Shown: positions 54,970-63,290 of the stretch, piece after piece
How the letters are laid out: each line of letters begins with the position of its first letter
How positions within the stretch are numbered: position 1 is the stretch's first letter
Origin: Spirochaetaceae bacterium
Lineage (GTDB): Bacteria > Spirochaetota > Spirochaetia > SZUA-6 > DRHE01
DNA: 64,000 nucleotides
NCBI GenBank assembly: GCA_020353535.1
Contig: CP070696.1
Coordinates: 1,435,048 to 1,499,047 of the forward strand
Direction: 5' to 3'
The notes under the pieces: model-generated
Databases searched by the model: none
The model's input: only the letters and a program-made list of their open reading frames with translations
Told to the model about the DNA's origin: nothing
Made by a program: the position numbers and the translations under genes

Positions 54970-56040
54970 TCAATCATGCCTGCTCGCATAGCGCGTCTGT
55001 CTGGCTACACGGATCATGCTTTTCATGTTCTGGAGCGGCGTATCGGGGGGAACTTCGCACCCTGAGCCGAGAATGAAAACGCTTCGCTCTCCGGCATCTT
55101 CGATGGCCTGACGAGCTGCTTTCTCGACTGAATCGGCACTGCCCTGCAGCAGAACCGTGGTTGGATCGAGATTTCCCATCAGGCAGACCCTGTCTCCTAT
55201 GGTTCGACTGGCAAAATCGAGACGTATCTTCGAATCGATCTCCACGATCATGGCGCCGGTATCGGCCATCTCAGCGAGAATCCGCGAATTGTCTCCGCAG
55301 ATGTGGAGCAGAGAGAATGCATTGTACTCCCTGCATGCTCCGTTTACGGCGTCGAAGAAACTGCGTTCGAAGGGAAGCGCCCACCTGCGGTACATGCCGG
55401 GTGAGATCATGTCAGAGGAAGCCAGCGAATCCCCGGCCTGTATGATCCGGGCTCCGGCGTCCAAACAGGCCCGCGCAAAAACGATAAGGGCATGAGTGGT
55501 GAGTTGAAGCAGGTCTGTGAGAGCTATTTCGCTTTTCTCATCCGCTTCGAGCTCTAAAAGCCCGAGTCGTGTCAAAAAGACTTGCGTTCCCAGCAGATGA
55601 CCCGCTAGGGAGAACGGACCCGTACCGGGAGCGCGAACAATGGCCTGTCCATCTAACATCCCGTGGAGTCTGTCGATGGCTTCGAGGTAAACCGGCATTC
55701 TCCCGTCTTTCCGTGGATCTGGAACTCGAAGTGATAGAATATCTTGCAGGTTTTCAATCAGCGGGGCTCGTGCTGTCGGGGTGCCGTCTGTATGGTGTTC
55801 AACCTGGAGGCCGAATCCCTCGGCGATATAATAGTTGTCTGATTGGGCTACCAGTACATCCTGGGTACAGATCTGCCATGCCCGGTACTGGGCCTCAGCC
55901 ATCAACTTACCGGATGTGCAGTAGCGGTCAATGGGTACGCCCGCCAGCCGGGCACCGTAATTCCCCATGTAGGGAGCTACGGGTACGCAGTCAGGTTGCT
56001 CACCGCTGATCGCCGCCTCGATGCGCTGTGCTGAATTCAT
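54970..56040 (-). CDS. Uroporphyrinogen decarboxylase/MtaA-CmuA family protein
   Basis: 356 residues, TIM-barrel type. FSLLHICGDN supplies a His-x-Cys and the late GSGCEVPPDTP a Cys, matching the zinc site of methylcobamide methyltransferases (MtaA/CmuA) rather than true HemE; the N-terminal Arg-rich coproporphyrinogen-binding motif of HemE is absent. Members move methyl groups to or from cobalamin-linked carriers. There are no corrinoid-protein genes adjacent. No clear SD ahead of the ATG; 46 bp after the VWA gene, so it may be the last gene of that operon. Confidence 0.88.
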   Translation of the reverse strand: MNSAQRIEAAISGEQPDCVPVAPYMGNYGARLAGVPIDRYCTSGKLMAEAQYRAWQICTQDVLVAQSDNYYIAEGFGLQVEHHTDGTPTARAPLIENLQDILSLRVPDPRKDGRMPVYLEAIDRLHGMLDGQAIVRAPGTGPFSLAGHLLGTQVFLTRLGLLELEADEKSEIALTDLLQLTTHALIVFARACLDAGARIIQAGDSLASSDMISPGMYRRWALPFERSFFDAVNGACREYNAFSLLHICGDNSRILAEMADTGAMIVEIDSKIRLDFASRTIGDRVCLMGNLDPTTVLLQGSADSVEKAARQAIEDAGERSVFILGSGCEVPPDTPLQNMKSMIRVARQTRYASRHD

Positions 56041-56086
56041 GTTCGGGATAACTGCCGGACTCGCGATTGACGGCTCGTGGCCGCTC

Positions 56087-57703
56087 CTACGAACCGCCGC
56101 CCTTTAGGTCCGCTCCCCTGTGCTCCGCCGCGCTCTTCTCACCGGTCTGATGTTTCAACGGCACATCCCCGATGTGATACTTAGGCACGGAGCGCATAAG
56201 CCGGTTGAGCTCCTCCAGCGGCGAGATGTACTCGTGAAAGTGAAAAACCACCTCCCGGCCCCTGGAGGATACCGCCCGAATCGGTTTGTCCAGGCAATCA
56301 GCAAGGGGCTTGCTCAAATCGGGGAAGAACTCCGCTCGGGTAGGGATGAAGAGGTACTGCTTGCCGTCGTTGCGGATGTGACCGATGCGTCTGGGCATGA
56401 GGATGTAGTAGATCAGGAAGGTGGAGCCGTCGCCGCCCACACTCCGTCTGGAGCCAGGCGGCACTGGGTGGATGTTGCGGGTGCCTATGTTGGGATTCTG
56501 GGAGTCTACCTTCATAATCAGGGGGCGAAGGCTTCGCCGCCTTTTACGGGTTTCGGCCACCCCGGCAAACAGCCGGTCGAAGGCGGCCTCGTGCATGCGG
56601 TGTCTAATCACAAACACGAGCAGGATGATCACCCCGACAAGGATCAGGATTGCCAAAGCGTAGAGCAGGTAGGGTAGGGGTATACGCCGCAGGTCAAACC
56701 GCTCCCAGGCTATCCGCCAGCTGATAAGCGGTACATACTCGAAGGTGAGCGTACCCTGGAGGGGGGAAATCCGCAGCTGGGGATCAGCGAACGCGAGGGT
56801 CACATCTAAGCTCTGCTTGCCCGCCTCGATTCCACGAGCAAGGCGCAGAGGGGCATTTATCTCCGCGGTCTGTCCCGCGGGAATGGTGACCGTGACAGCT
56901 CGACGCAGCAGACCGCCGGCGGAACTTTCAATGTCCGTCATAGTGTATATTTGAGATTCTGAGGAGTTATTCTGTATGGCGAAGCTGGTGCTGAATCGGC
57001 GCCGGACACGCCCGAGGGGGTCCGGAAAGCGCAAGGTTGAAAAGCCGGTAAGCTGATCGGTCAGGCTCTCCTTTTCTACATCCTCATAGGCCAGGACATC
57101 GCTTTCCAGCTGTTCGGAGAGCTGATCCAACAGGTCCATCCCGGTGCCAATTTGACCGGGCGAGACCTCTGCGAGCTCCGTACCGGGCATGCGCAGGATA
57201 TGGACGTCCCAGCCTTCCCGCTTGATCTTTTCGCTGGACTCCAGCAGTCGGGCCAGAGCATCTGCTTCATCGAGCCGGTTCGGACTGCCCGGCGGTGGAT
57301 CATGAATCCCGTCGGTGAGCAGCAGAATCAGCTTCTCGTTCTGTTCCGGGATCCCTCGGGTGTAGCCGTAGAGAAAATCAACAGCTGCGATCAGGTCGGT
57401 GTATTGCCCCAGGGGTTTCAAAAGCAGGATCCTGTCGATCACATCGGTGATATCCGAACGATCCTCGATATCTATGCGGACCTCCTCCTCAGGCGTGTCG
57501 GCAAAGCTGAGCAGGTGGAAGGAATCCCCCGTGTGCAACCTGTTTTCAAGCAAATCCCTGAGAAGATAGGTGACCACGTCGTCAAACACGGGGAACATGC
57601 TTTCGGATATGTCCACCATGACAACCACGTCGATCCCGTCCGACCAGGCCGCGCAGGCAAGGCACAGCAGAACTACAATCAGCACATAACTATTGCGTTT
57701 CAT
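56087..57703 (-). CDS. VWA-domain membrane protein
   Basis: 538 residues. A signal peptide (SYVLIVVLLCLACAAWS) is followed by a von Willebrand A domain with an intact metal site, VMVDISESMF (DxSxS) and LLLTDGIHD. A mid-protein beta-rich segment and a transmembrane helix (~350-372, LYALAILILVGVIILLVFVI) follow, leaving a cytoplasmic C-terminal domain of ~160 residues. VWA proteins bind partners through Mg2+. It begins four bases after greA ends, suggesting co-transcription. Function unknown. Confidence 0.88.
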   Translation of the reverse strand: MKRNSYVLIVVLLCLACAAWSDGIDVVVMVDISESMFPVFDDVVTYLLRDLLENRLHTGDSFHLLSFADTPEEEVRIDIEDRSDITDVIDRILLLKPLGQYTDLIAAVDFLYGYTRGIPEQNEKLILLLTDGIHDPPPGSPNRLDEADALARLLESSEKIKREGWDVHILRMPGTELAEVSPGQIGTGMDLLDQLSEQLESDVLAYEDVEKESLTDQLTGFSTLRFPDPLGRVRRRFSTSFAIQNNSSESQIYTMTDIESSAGGLLRRAVTVTIPAGQTAEINAPLRLARGIEAGKQSLDVTLAFADPQLRISPLQGTLTFEYVPLISWRIAWERFDLRRIPLPYLLYALAILILVGVIILLVFVIRHRMHEAAFDRLFAGVAETRKRRRSLRPLIMKVDSQNPNIGTRNIHPVPPGSRRSVGGDGSTFLIYYILMPRRIGHIRNDGKQYLFIPTRAEFFPDLSKPLADCLDKPIRAVSSRGREVVFHFHEYISPLEELNRLMRSVPKYHIGDVPLKHQTGEKSAAEHRGADLKGGGS

Positions 57704-57706
57704 ACA

Positions 57707-60397
57707 CTAATCACCGGATAGACTGACTTTTTCGATTGCCTCAACTTGGTATTCGAAGTTCTGATCACTGATGATAAACTTTAATCGGTCACCGGCTTTG
57801 TGGTTCAACAGCTCGGCACCCAGAGGCGAGCGATAGGAAATGACGTTTTTGGCTGGGTTGGATTCCCACGGGCCGAGAATCGTGTATTCCTCCTTGGCAT
57901 CTTCGGCGATATTTTTCAAATGGACCCTGGTGCCGAAGGATATCGCGTCAGTGCTAACCTGCGAATCGGTGAAGATCTGCGCTTTCTGCAGCTCCTCCTG
58001 TATCTTCGCTGCCGTGGATTTCAGCAACTCCTGTCTCTCCAGGGCGGCTTTGTACTCCGCATTCTCCCGGAGATCCCCCTTGTCCATGGCAACACCGATC
58101 TCAGTGGAGTTCTGCGGAATCTGCACCTCGATGATATCCCGCAATTCCTTCTGCTTACTCTCGTAGCTTTGGCGGGTGGTGAGCAATCCCATGCTTACCG
58201 TTTCCTTCTCCTGATCACCGAGAAACTCATAGGAGGGGAAGTTACTCTTGATCTGCTGTTTCAAGCTGATACGAATCGACGGATCGAGCTCCTTCACGTC
58301 GTCTACAAGCGTATACAATCGGGTTATCGATTCCTCTCCCGTTTTCAGGATGTAGTTCAGGAGGTTCTTTTCTTTGAACAGGAAATCTTGCACCTGCTTG
58401 TTGATTTTCCGGTTGAAACTCACATCCCTTTTGTTGTTGATCTCCCGGAATGTGATATCCAGCAGATGAATCATGCCGATAAGCAGTTTCTCCTGGCTGA
58501 GCTCCATCTTGCTGAACCAGGGCTCGTCGAGGAGATTACGAGCGAGCCAGACAAAAGCTTCTCGATACTCCTTGAAATGGCTGAGAATCTGTTCGGTCAG
58601 GTCCTTGAGAGTATCCCACTTCTTGTCCCTCACCAGCTCGTCGATGATGAACTTGCTTTGATAGGTCAGAAACAATCGAGCGTACACGGTAGGCCAATTG
58701 GGATAGTTTTGAAACAGCTGCACGAGGAAGGTTTTCTTCAGGTCCGGATCGTCGATTTTTGAGAACAACTCTTCGATGTTCTCCACTCCCTGTATCAAAT
58801 CGGCAAAGGTGAACTCCAGGCCCGGGTTCAGATAGGGATATACTGAAACGAGCTGCTGGACAAGCATATAGCTGGATATGACCAGTTCGTTCACCGAAGC
58901 CGTAGATTTCAGGAAAGCCGTGAAGTAGGCAAACATCTCGGCGAAATAGTCGGAATCCGGTTCGGCATGTTCCAGGAAATCTCTCAATGTTTGGACTCTG
59001 TCGAAAAATGATTTTTGAGCTTTGAACTTATTAAAGGTTTTCTCCTCGAAGGAGATCGGCTTGTCCCGAACCGTGTAGCGGTCCAGCTTGTCGGGAACAT
59101 TTCCGAATATAGGATCGGTTTTCAGAATCTTCCGGGCTTCGGTACTCCATTTGGACCACTCTCCCGTGCTAAGTACCGCCGGGACCAGCTGTTCCTTGAT
59201 CGTCTTCATATCTGCCGCATTGTCGAAACTTCGAATCACGATTTTTAAAGCCCACACTGGATCGTTTTTAACTTGAGCCTTGAGCTGGTCCTTGGGCATA
59301 GTGTGGATCAACACCCAGATGTGATCGGAGCTGAGCACTTTCAATGCGCTCACAGCCATCTTCAGACTCATCCTGTGAGCCGGTTTCGAGGCGAAATCAA
59401 CGACAATGACATCGTTCTTAATATCTTTGATCTGACCGATCTTCCAGCTGGAGTGATACACGTAGTTGCCCATATCGAAGGAGATGTGTTTTTCGAAGTC
59501 GGCGATCGCGTCATGTACGTTTCGCCAGCTCTGGTTGAGGTTTGATACTCTCAGATACTCGTCAAGTTGACTGTGGTTGCTGTACTTTTGACGGAAGCAC
59601 TCCACGATCTCTTTCCGGGCTTCCGAGTTTTTCGGTTCGTAGGAGAGAATCCGCTTCAGCAGTTCGATAGCTGTATCCCAGTCTTTTTTCTCCTTGTAGT
59701 GGGGAATCAGGAAGGTAAGTAACTGGGCCGCCCGATCCCCGCTGAGGACCTTGACGATCTTTCTCTCCACGGAGAAGAAGAACTCCACGTCCTCCGGGGC
59801 GTATTCGATGATCTTCTCCCAAACCTCCCGCACGTTGGCAAACATCTTCTTGTTTATGAAACGGTGCAGAGCCTTTTTCCAGAACTCGACAGCACTTTCC
59901 GGGTCTCCCTCATGCTCTTTCTTGTCCGCCAGCAGTTTGACGATTTCCGCCTCTTCGTAATCGACCTTGATGTAACGTTCCCAGATCTGATACTTCAGAT
60001 CCTGCTCGTTCTTGTTCTCATGGACATCGGCAAGCGTTTTCAGGGCGAATTTATTTTCGCCGTACTCGAGAATTCTGTTGCACAGATACTCGACGATGTT
60101 CCACTTGTGGTTATCCATGAAGATATTTATAAGAATAATGAGGTTTGAATCGTCGACCAGCTGCCGGCTCAAGGAGATGACTCCGGAGATATAGAGCCCC
60201 ACGATGCTGTTTCGAGTGTGCTTGAGGTGCTCCTCGCACAAGCCGAGCACCTCATTTTCCGCACTTTGTTCTCTGGTCAATGCCACGATCTCGTCGAGTT
60301 CGGAAAAATTACTGATCGAGTAGCTATTCAGAGTCGCCCGCGTCCATTTTTCCTCGTTTAATAATTCTGTTACTTGTTTTACCAATTGCTCAGACAA
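57707..60397 (-). CDS. greA: Large spirochaete-type transcript cleavage factor GreA
   Basis: 896 residues against ~158 for ordinary GreA. The C-terminal ~165 residues are a full GreA: a coiled coil with the acidic tip MDKGDLRENAEYKAA, then the C-terminal domain (SFGTRVHLKN, YRSPLGAELLNHKAGD). The tip inserts into the RNA polymerase channel to rescue backtracked complexes. About 730 preceding residues are TPR-like helical repeats with a small beta domain near 310-350. As I recall, treponemes have the same giant form. TTG start with AAGGAG seven bases upstream. The upstream TPR gene probably shares its mRNA. Confidence 0.94.
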   Translation of the reverse strand: MSEQLVKQVTELLNEEKWTRATLNSYSISNFSELDEIVALTREQSAENEVLGLCEEHLKHTRNSIVGLYISGVISLSRQLVDDSNLIILINIFMDNHKWNIVEYLCNRILEYGENKFALKTLADVHENKNEQDLKYQIWERYIKVDYEEAEIVKLLADKKEHEGDPESAVEFWKKALHRFINKKMFANVREVWEKIIEYAPEDVEFFFSVERKIVKVLSGDRAAQLLTFLIPHYKEKKDWDTAIELLKRILSYEPKNSEARKEIVECFRQKYSNHSQLDEYLRVSNLNQSWRNVHDAIADFEKHISFDMGNYVYHSSWKIGQIKDIKNDVIVVDFASKPAHRMSLKMAVSALKVLSSDHIWVLIHTMPKDQLKAQVKNDPVWALKIVIRSFDNAADMKTIKEQLVPAVLSTGEWSKWSTEARKILKTDPIFGNVPDKLDRYTVRDKPISFEEKTFNKFKAQKSFFDRVQTLRDFLEHAEPDSDYFAEMFAYFTAFLKSTASVNELVISSYMLVQQLVSVYPYLNPGLEFTFADLIQGVENIEELFSKIDDPDLKKTFLVQLFQNYPNWPTVYARLFLTYQSKFIIDELVRDKKWDTLKDLTEQILSHFKEYREAFVWLARNLLDEPWFSKMELSQEKLLIGMIHLLDITFREINNKRDVSFNRKINKQVQDFLFKEKNLLNYILKTGEESITRLYTLVDDVKELDPSIRISLKQQIKSNFPSYEFLGDQEKETVSMGLLTTRQSYESKQKELRDIIEVQIPQNSTEIGVAMDKGDLRENAEYKAALERQELLKSTAAKIQEELQKAQIFTDSQVSTDAISFGTRVHLKNIAEDAKEEYTILGPWESNPAKNVISYRSPLGAELLNHKAGDRLKFIISDQNFEYQVEAIEKVSLSGD

Positions 60398-60495
60398 GGT
60401 ACCGCTCCTTATGTTCTATATCCCTCGATTGTTTTTTAAGGTTGATTTGCAACCTCGCTGTTGGCTTTCCGCTGCATAGGGCTTACGGTGCAGCT

Positions 60496-61446
60496 TCATG
60501 CTACGTATTCGCTGTAGATCTCGGGATCGAGTTCTTTGATCTTCGCCAGCACTTCTTCGATCTTCTGGCGATCTTCGCCGCTGTTCAGGTAGTGATCGAC
60601 GAGCCAGAAGTAATGATTGATCAGCCGCGGGGTCAGTCGGCCGCCGCGCTGTCCACCGAGCTCCCGCTCCAGTTGGTAGATGGCCTGCTTGAGTTTGCCC
60701 AGCTCCAGGGGCCGCAGCTCGCGCTTGACGTTGAACAGACCGAATATTGCTCCATAGACCGGAATCCAATCCTGGATTTCTCCTCCCGTCTCCCCGAATC
60801 TGTCTTTCAGCTTTTCCATCAAGCGCAGGATCATCGGCGATTCCAGGTAGGAAAGCTCTACGGCTTGAGGATCAAGGAAAAAAGCCTCCCGGAAGAAGAC
60901 CTTTGCCGCTCTGTCCTCGTTGACCAGAGAATAGCAGTCGGCCAGTTCCGCCAGGATCGCCGCATCTTCCCTCCGATACTGACTGGCTAGTTCAAGAAAA
61001 CGAATCGCATTCTCGTAGTTCCCCTGACACTTGTGGCATCGCCCGATTCGGAACAGGATCTCGGGATCGCTGAGATCGGATTCGTTGTACAGCGTCAAAT
61101 AGTGATCCAATGCTCTGCCGAAGATATAGTATTTCGTGTTGAACAGACAGCGTTCAGAGAGATGTTCCATGCGGGATATAAATCCGCTGAACACCTTCCA
61201 CTGGTTGAGATAATACTCACCCTTCTCATATGCCCCTGAAATCGCGGTCAGTCGATCCTCCCGTTCCAACCAGAAGTTTGCGCACTTCAAGGCATTGGTA
61301 ACGTCTGTTGATTCGAAATCGATCTCCAGCGCTTTCTCTAACAGTGTACTGGCCTCCTTGAATTGACCGTCCTTGAAGTTGAGATAGACCTTGTTCAGGA
61401 TCTGGATGATCTCGTTCTCCTTGAACGTCAGTTGTTTTTCTGCCAT
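60496..61446 (-). CDS. TPR-repeat protein upstream of greA
   Basis: 316 residues, cytoplasmic (no signal peptide). Several tetratricopeptide-like units are visible: VYLNFKDGQFKEASTLLEKA, LFRIGRCHKCQGNYENAIRF and ILAELADCYSLVNEDRAAKV. Such repeats bind partner proteins. The strong TATAAT promoter and the 98-bp gap to the large GreA, itself repeat-rich, suggest a shared role in RNA polymerase biology; that is inference. Exact family not recognised. A stem GCTGCA...TGCAGC lies in the gap but has no T-run. Confidence 0.82.
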   Translation of the reverse strand: MAEKQLTFKENEIIQILNKVYLNFKDGQFKEASTLLEKALEIDFESTDVTNALKCANFWLEREDRLTAISGAYEKGEYYLNQWKVFSGFISRMEHLSERCLFNTKYYIFGRALDHYLTLYNESDLSDPEILFRIGRCHKCQGNYENAIRFLELASQYRREDAAILAELADCYSLVNEDRAAKVFFREAFFLDPQAVELSYLESPMILRLMEKLKDRFGETGGEIQDWIPVYGAIFGLFNVKRELRPLELGKLKQAIYQLERELGGQRGGRLTPRLINHYFWLVDHYLNSGEDRQKIEEVLAKIKELDPEIYSEYVA

Positions 61447-61478
61447 AGAGTTTCCCAGGAAACGCCCAGTCTTCGCTA

Positions 61479-61506
61479 ATTATAGCAAGATGAACAGTTT
61501 AGTCAA
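61479..61506 (-). promoter_or_regulatory. Promoter of the TPR-greA operon
   Basis: On the minus strand TTGACT (-35), 16-base spacer, perfect TATAAT (-10), 32 bases ahead of the TPR gene ATG. It is divergent to the rpe promoter. Confidence 0.65.
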
Positions 61507-61540
61507 TCTTGATCGGTTGAAGCGAGGATTCTCCGGGTCG

Positions 61541-61582
61541 CCGGCTGCCCGTACGCCGGCCGCCCGTACGCCGGCTGCCTGG
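61541..61582. repeat. GC-rich 15-bp tandem repeat
   Basis: CCGGCTGCCCGTACG, CCGGCCGCCCGTACG and a partial CCGGCTGCC lie end to end between the divergent TPR and rpe promoters. The two full units differ by one base. Role unknown; it may be a protein-binding array or neutral slippage. Confidence 0.8.
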
Positions 61583-61590
61583 TTGACCCT

Positions 61591-61620
61591 TTGCAAGGGA
61601 AGATATCTTTCTGCTATGAT
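61591..61620 (+). promoter_or_regulatory. Predicted rpe promoter, leaderless
   Basis: TTGCAA (-35), 18-base spacer, TATGAT (-10). The rpe ATG begins seven bases after the last -10 base, so the transcript should begin at the start codon. No SD is present. Confidence 0.55.
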
Positions 61621-61626
61621 AATCCC

Positions 61627-62289
61627 ATGGCAGAAGGAAACAGGACGCTTGTTGCACCTTCGATTTTGTCTGCCGACTTCGGGCATCTGGCGGAGGAAGT
61701 GAAGCGGATAGAATCCGGCGGAGGGGATTGGATTCATCTGGATATCATGGACGGTGTATTTGTGCCAAATATCACCTTCGGTCCGCCAATGGTTTCGGCG
61801 CTGCGCCGCCACAGCCGTTTGCCCTTCGATACCCACCTCATGATCATCAATCCCGAGAAATATGTGTCAAAGTTCGTCGATGCCGGGGCTGATATCATCA
61901 CCATCCACTACGAAGCCACGGTCCATGTGCATCGAGTGTTGAGCCAGATCCGGGAATTCGGGAAAAAGGCGGGGATCTCCATCGTTCCCTCCACTCCTGC
62001 AGCCATGCTCACAGAGTTATTGCCCGAACTCGATTTGATCCTGGTGATGACCGTTAATCCCGGATTCGGCGGGCAGCAACTGATACCCCAAACACTGCAA
62101 AAGGTCAGTCAGCTTGTTGAGATGCGGCACAGGGGTGAGCATCGTTATCTTATCGAAGTGGACGGCGGGATTAACGGTGGAACCTGCAAACTGGCCATCG
62201 AAGCCGGTGCGGACGTGTTGGTGGCCGGCTCGGCGGTATTCGAATCTGAAAATATTGAAAAAGAGATTAATGCTCTGAGATGCCGATGA
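61627..62289 (+). CDS. rpe: Ribulose-phosphate 3-epimerase
   Basis: 220 residues. It interconverts ribulose 5-phosphate and xylulose 5-phosphate in the pentose phosphate pathway. TIM-barrel motifs: APSILSADFGHL, WIHLDIMDGVFVPNI, FDTHLMIINPE, MTVNPGFGGQ and VDGGINGGT, including the metal-binding His and Asp residues. The ATG of MAEGNRTLVAPS fits homologues; the open frame upstream overlaps the promoter. Confidence 0.96.
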   Translation: MAEGNRTLVAPSILSADFGHLAEEVKRIESGGGDWIHLDIMDGVFVPNITFGPPMVSALRRHSRLPFDTHLMIINPEKYVSKFVDAGADIITIHYEATVHVHRVLSQIREFGKKAGISIVPSTPAAMLTELLPELDLILVMTVNPGFGGQQLIPQTLQKVSQLVEMRHRGEHRYLIEVDGGINGGTCKLAIEAGADVLVAGSAVFESENIEKEINALRCR

Positions 62290-62342
62290 ACAATAATAGA
62301 TACAGTTTCTTTTTTCAGGAGTCGAAAAAAAAGAGAGTAGCA

Positions 62343-63290
62343 ATGCTTCGTCGATACTTATTACCAATCCTGCTTGTTCTCCTGCCGACACTCCTCTTCT
62401 CTCAAGTATCCTCCGGAAAGGATCAACTACGGGAGGGATTGCTGTTATTCAAACAGGAAAAATACCAGGACGCGATTCGTGTATTTCGGGTTCTGATCTC
62501 TGATGCCCAGGATGACCAGAGTCAGGAAGTGGTAGCGGACGCTTATTACTGGATATCCCGTGCCTATCTTGCTGTCGATAATTACGAGGAAGCTGCCAGG
62601 AACCTGGAGTATTTTCTGAGCAACTACGCCTCCCATCCGTACTATGCGGATGGATTGTATCAGAAAGGACGGCTGCTGTATCTGCAAGGCGACGCGGAGA
62701 GCGGCATCCAGGTCTTGGAGAGCTATGTACGGGAGTACCCCAATTCCGAATTCGTGGGCAGCGCTTATTTCTGGTTGGGGGAATGTCTGTTTTCGCTGGG
62801 ACAGCTGGAAGAGGCCGCCCAAGTATACAACAAAGTAATCGTGGATCATCCGAAAAGTGTAAAGCTGGAAGCCTCCCGCTACCGCCTGTCGATGATAGAA
62901 TACCAGAAACGAGAAAACGAGCTTCTCAAACTGTTAAAATGGAGCCACGAGGAAGCCCTGAAGTCCGTAGAGGAGTTCAAGCGGCGTGAAAAGGCCTACG
63001 AACAGGCGATCGACGTATATCAACGAAAGCTGTCTTCGGGTGCGGTTACGGCGGAAGAGAAAGCCGCGCTTGAACAACTGCGAAGTGAAAACGAGTCCCT
63101 GAAGAATAAGATCCGCGGCCTGGAGGCCCAAATCGCGGCTCTGTCCGAGGGGATTGCCGAAGAATCCGTGGAGCCCGGACGTCTGGAAACGATAGAATAC
63201 TTGGAGAAGGCCCTCCAGGTAAAAGCGGATGCTCTGGCCGTAAAAGAATCACTTCTGCAGAGATTGGCCGAAGAGCCGGAAGAAGAATGA
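62343..63290 (+). CDS. Periplasmic TPR protein, CpoB/YbgF-like
   Basis: 315 residues from the ATG of MLRRYLLPILLVLL, with GAGAG five bases upstream; an earlier ATG at 62280 overlaps rpe and would mask the signal peptide (cleavage near LLFSQ). Three or four TPR units follow (LREGLLLFKQEKYQDAIRVF, SAYFWLGECLFSLGQLEEAA), then a Lys/Glu-rich coiled coil (~190-275). In CpoB the coiled coil precedes the TPRs, so this is the reverse order. Probably an envelope scaffold; the partner is unknown. It is linked to the next gene by TGATG. Confidence 0.82.
   Translation: MLRRYLLPILLVLLPTLLFSQVSSGKDQLREGLLLFKQEKYQDAIRVFRVLISDAQDDQSQEVVADAYYWISRAYLAVDNYEEAARNLEYFLSNYASHPYYADGLYQKGRLLYLQGDAESGIQVLESYVREYPNSEFVGSAYFWLGECLFSLGQLEEAAQVYNKVIVDHPKSVKLEASRYRLSMIEYQKRENELLKLLKWSHEEALKSVEEFKRREKAYEQAIDVYQRKLSSGAVTAEEKAALEQLRSENESLKNKIRGLEAQIAALSEGIAEESVEPGRLETIEYLEKALQVKADALAVKESLLQRLAEEPEEE

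Noticed and set aside
54970-56040. Assignment of the UroD-like gene as hemE
   Set aside because: HemE N-terminal substrate-binding motifs are missing and a His-x-Cys...Cys zinc site typical of MtaA/CmuA proteins is present; no haem genes lie nearby.
60426-60482. Hairpins between the TPR gene and greA considered as a terminator
   Set aside because: AGGTTG...CAACCT and GCTGCA...TGCAGC stems exist, but the homopolymer next to them is A on the transcribed strand, not T, so intrinsic termination is not supported.
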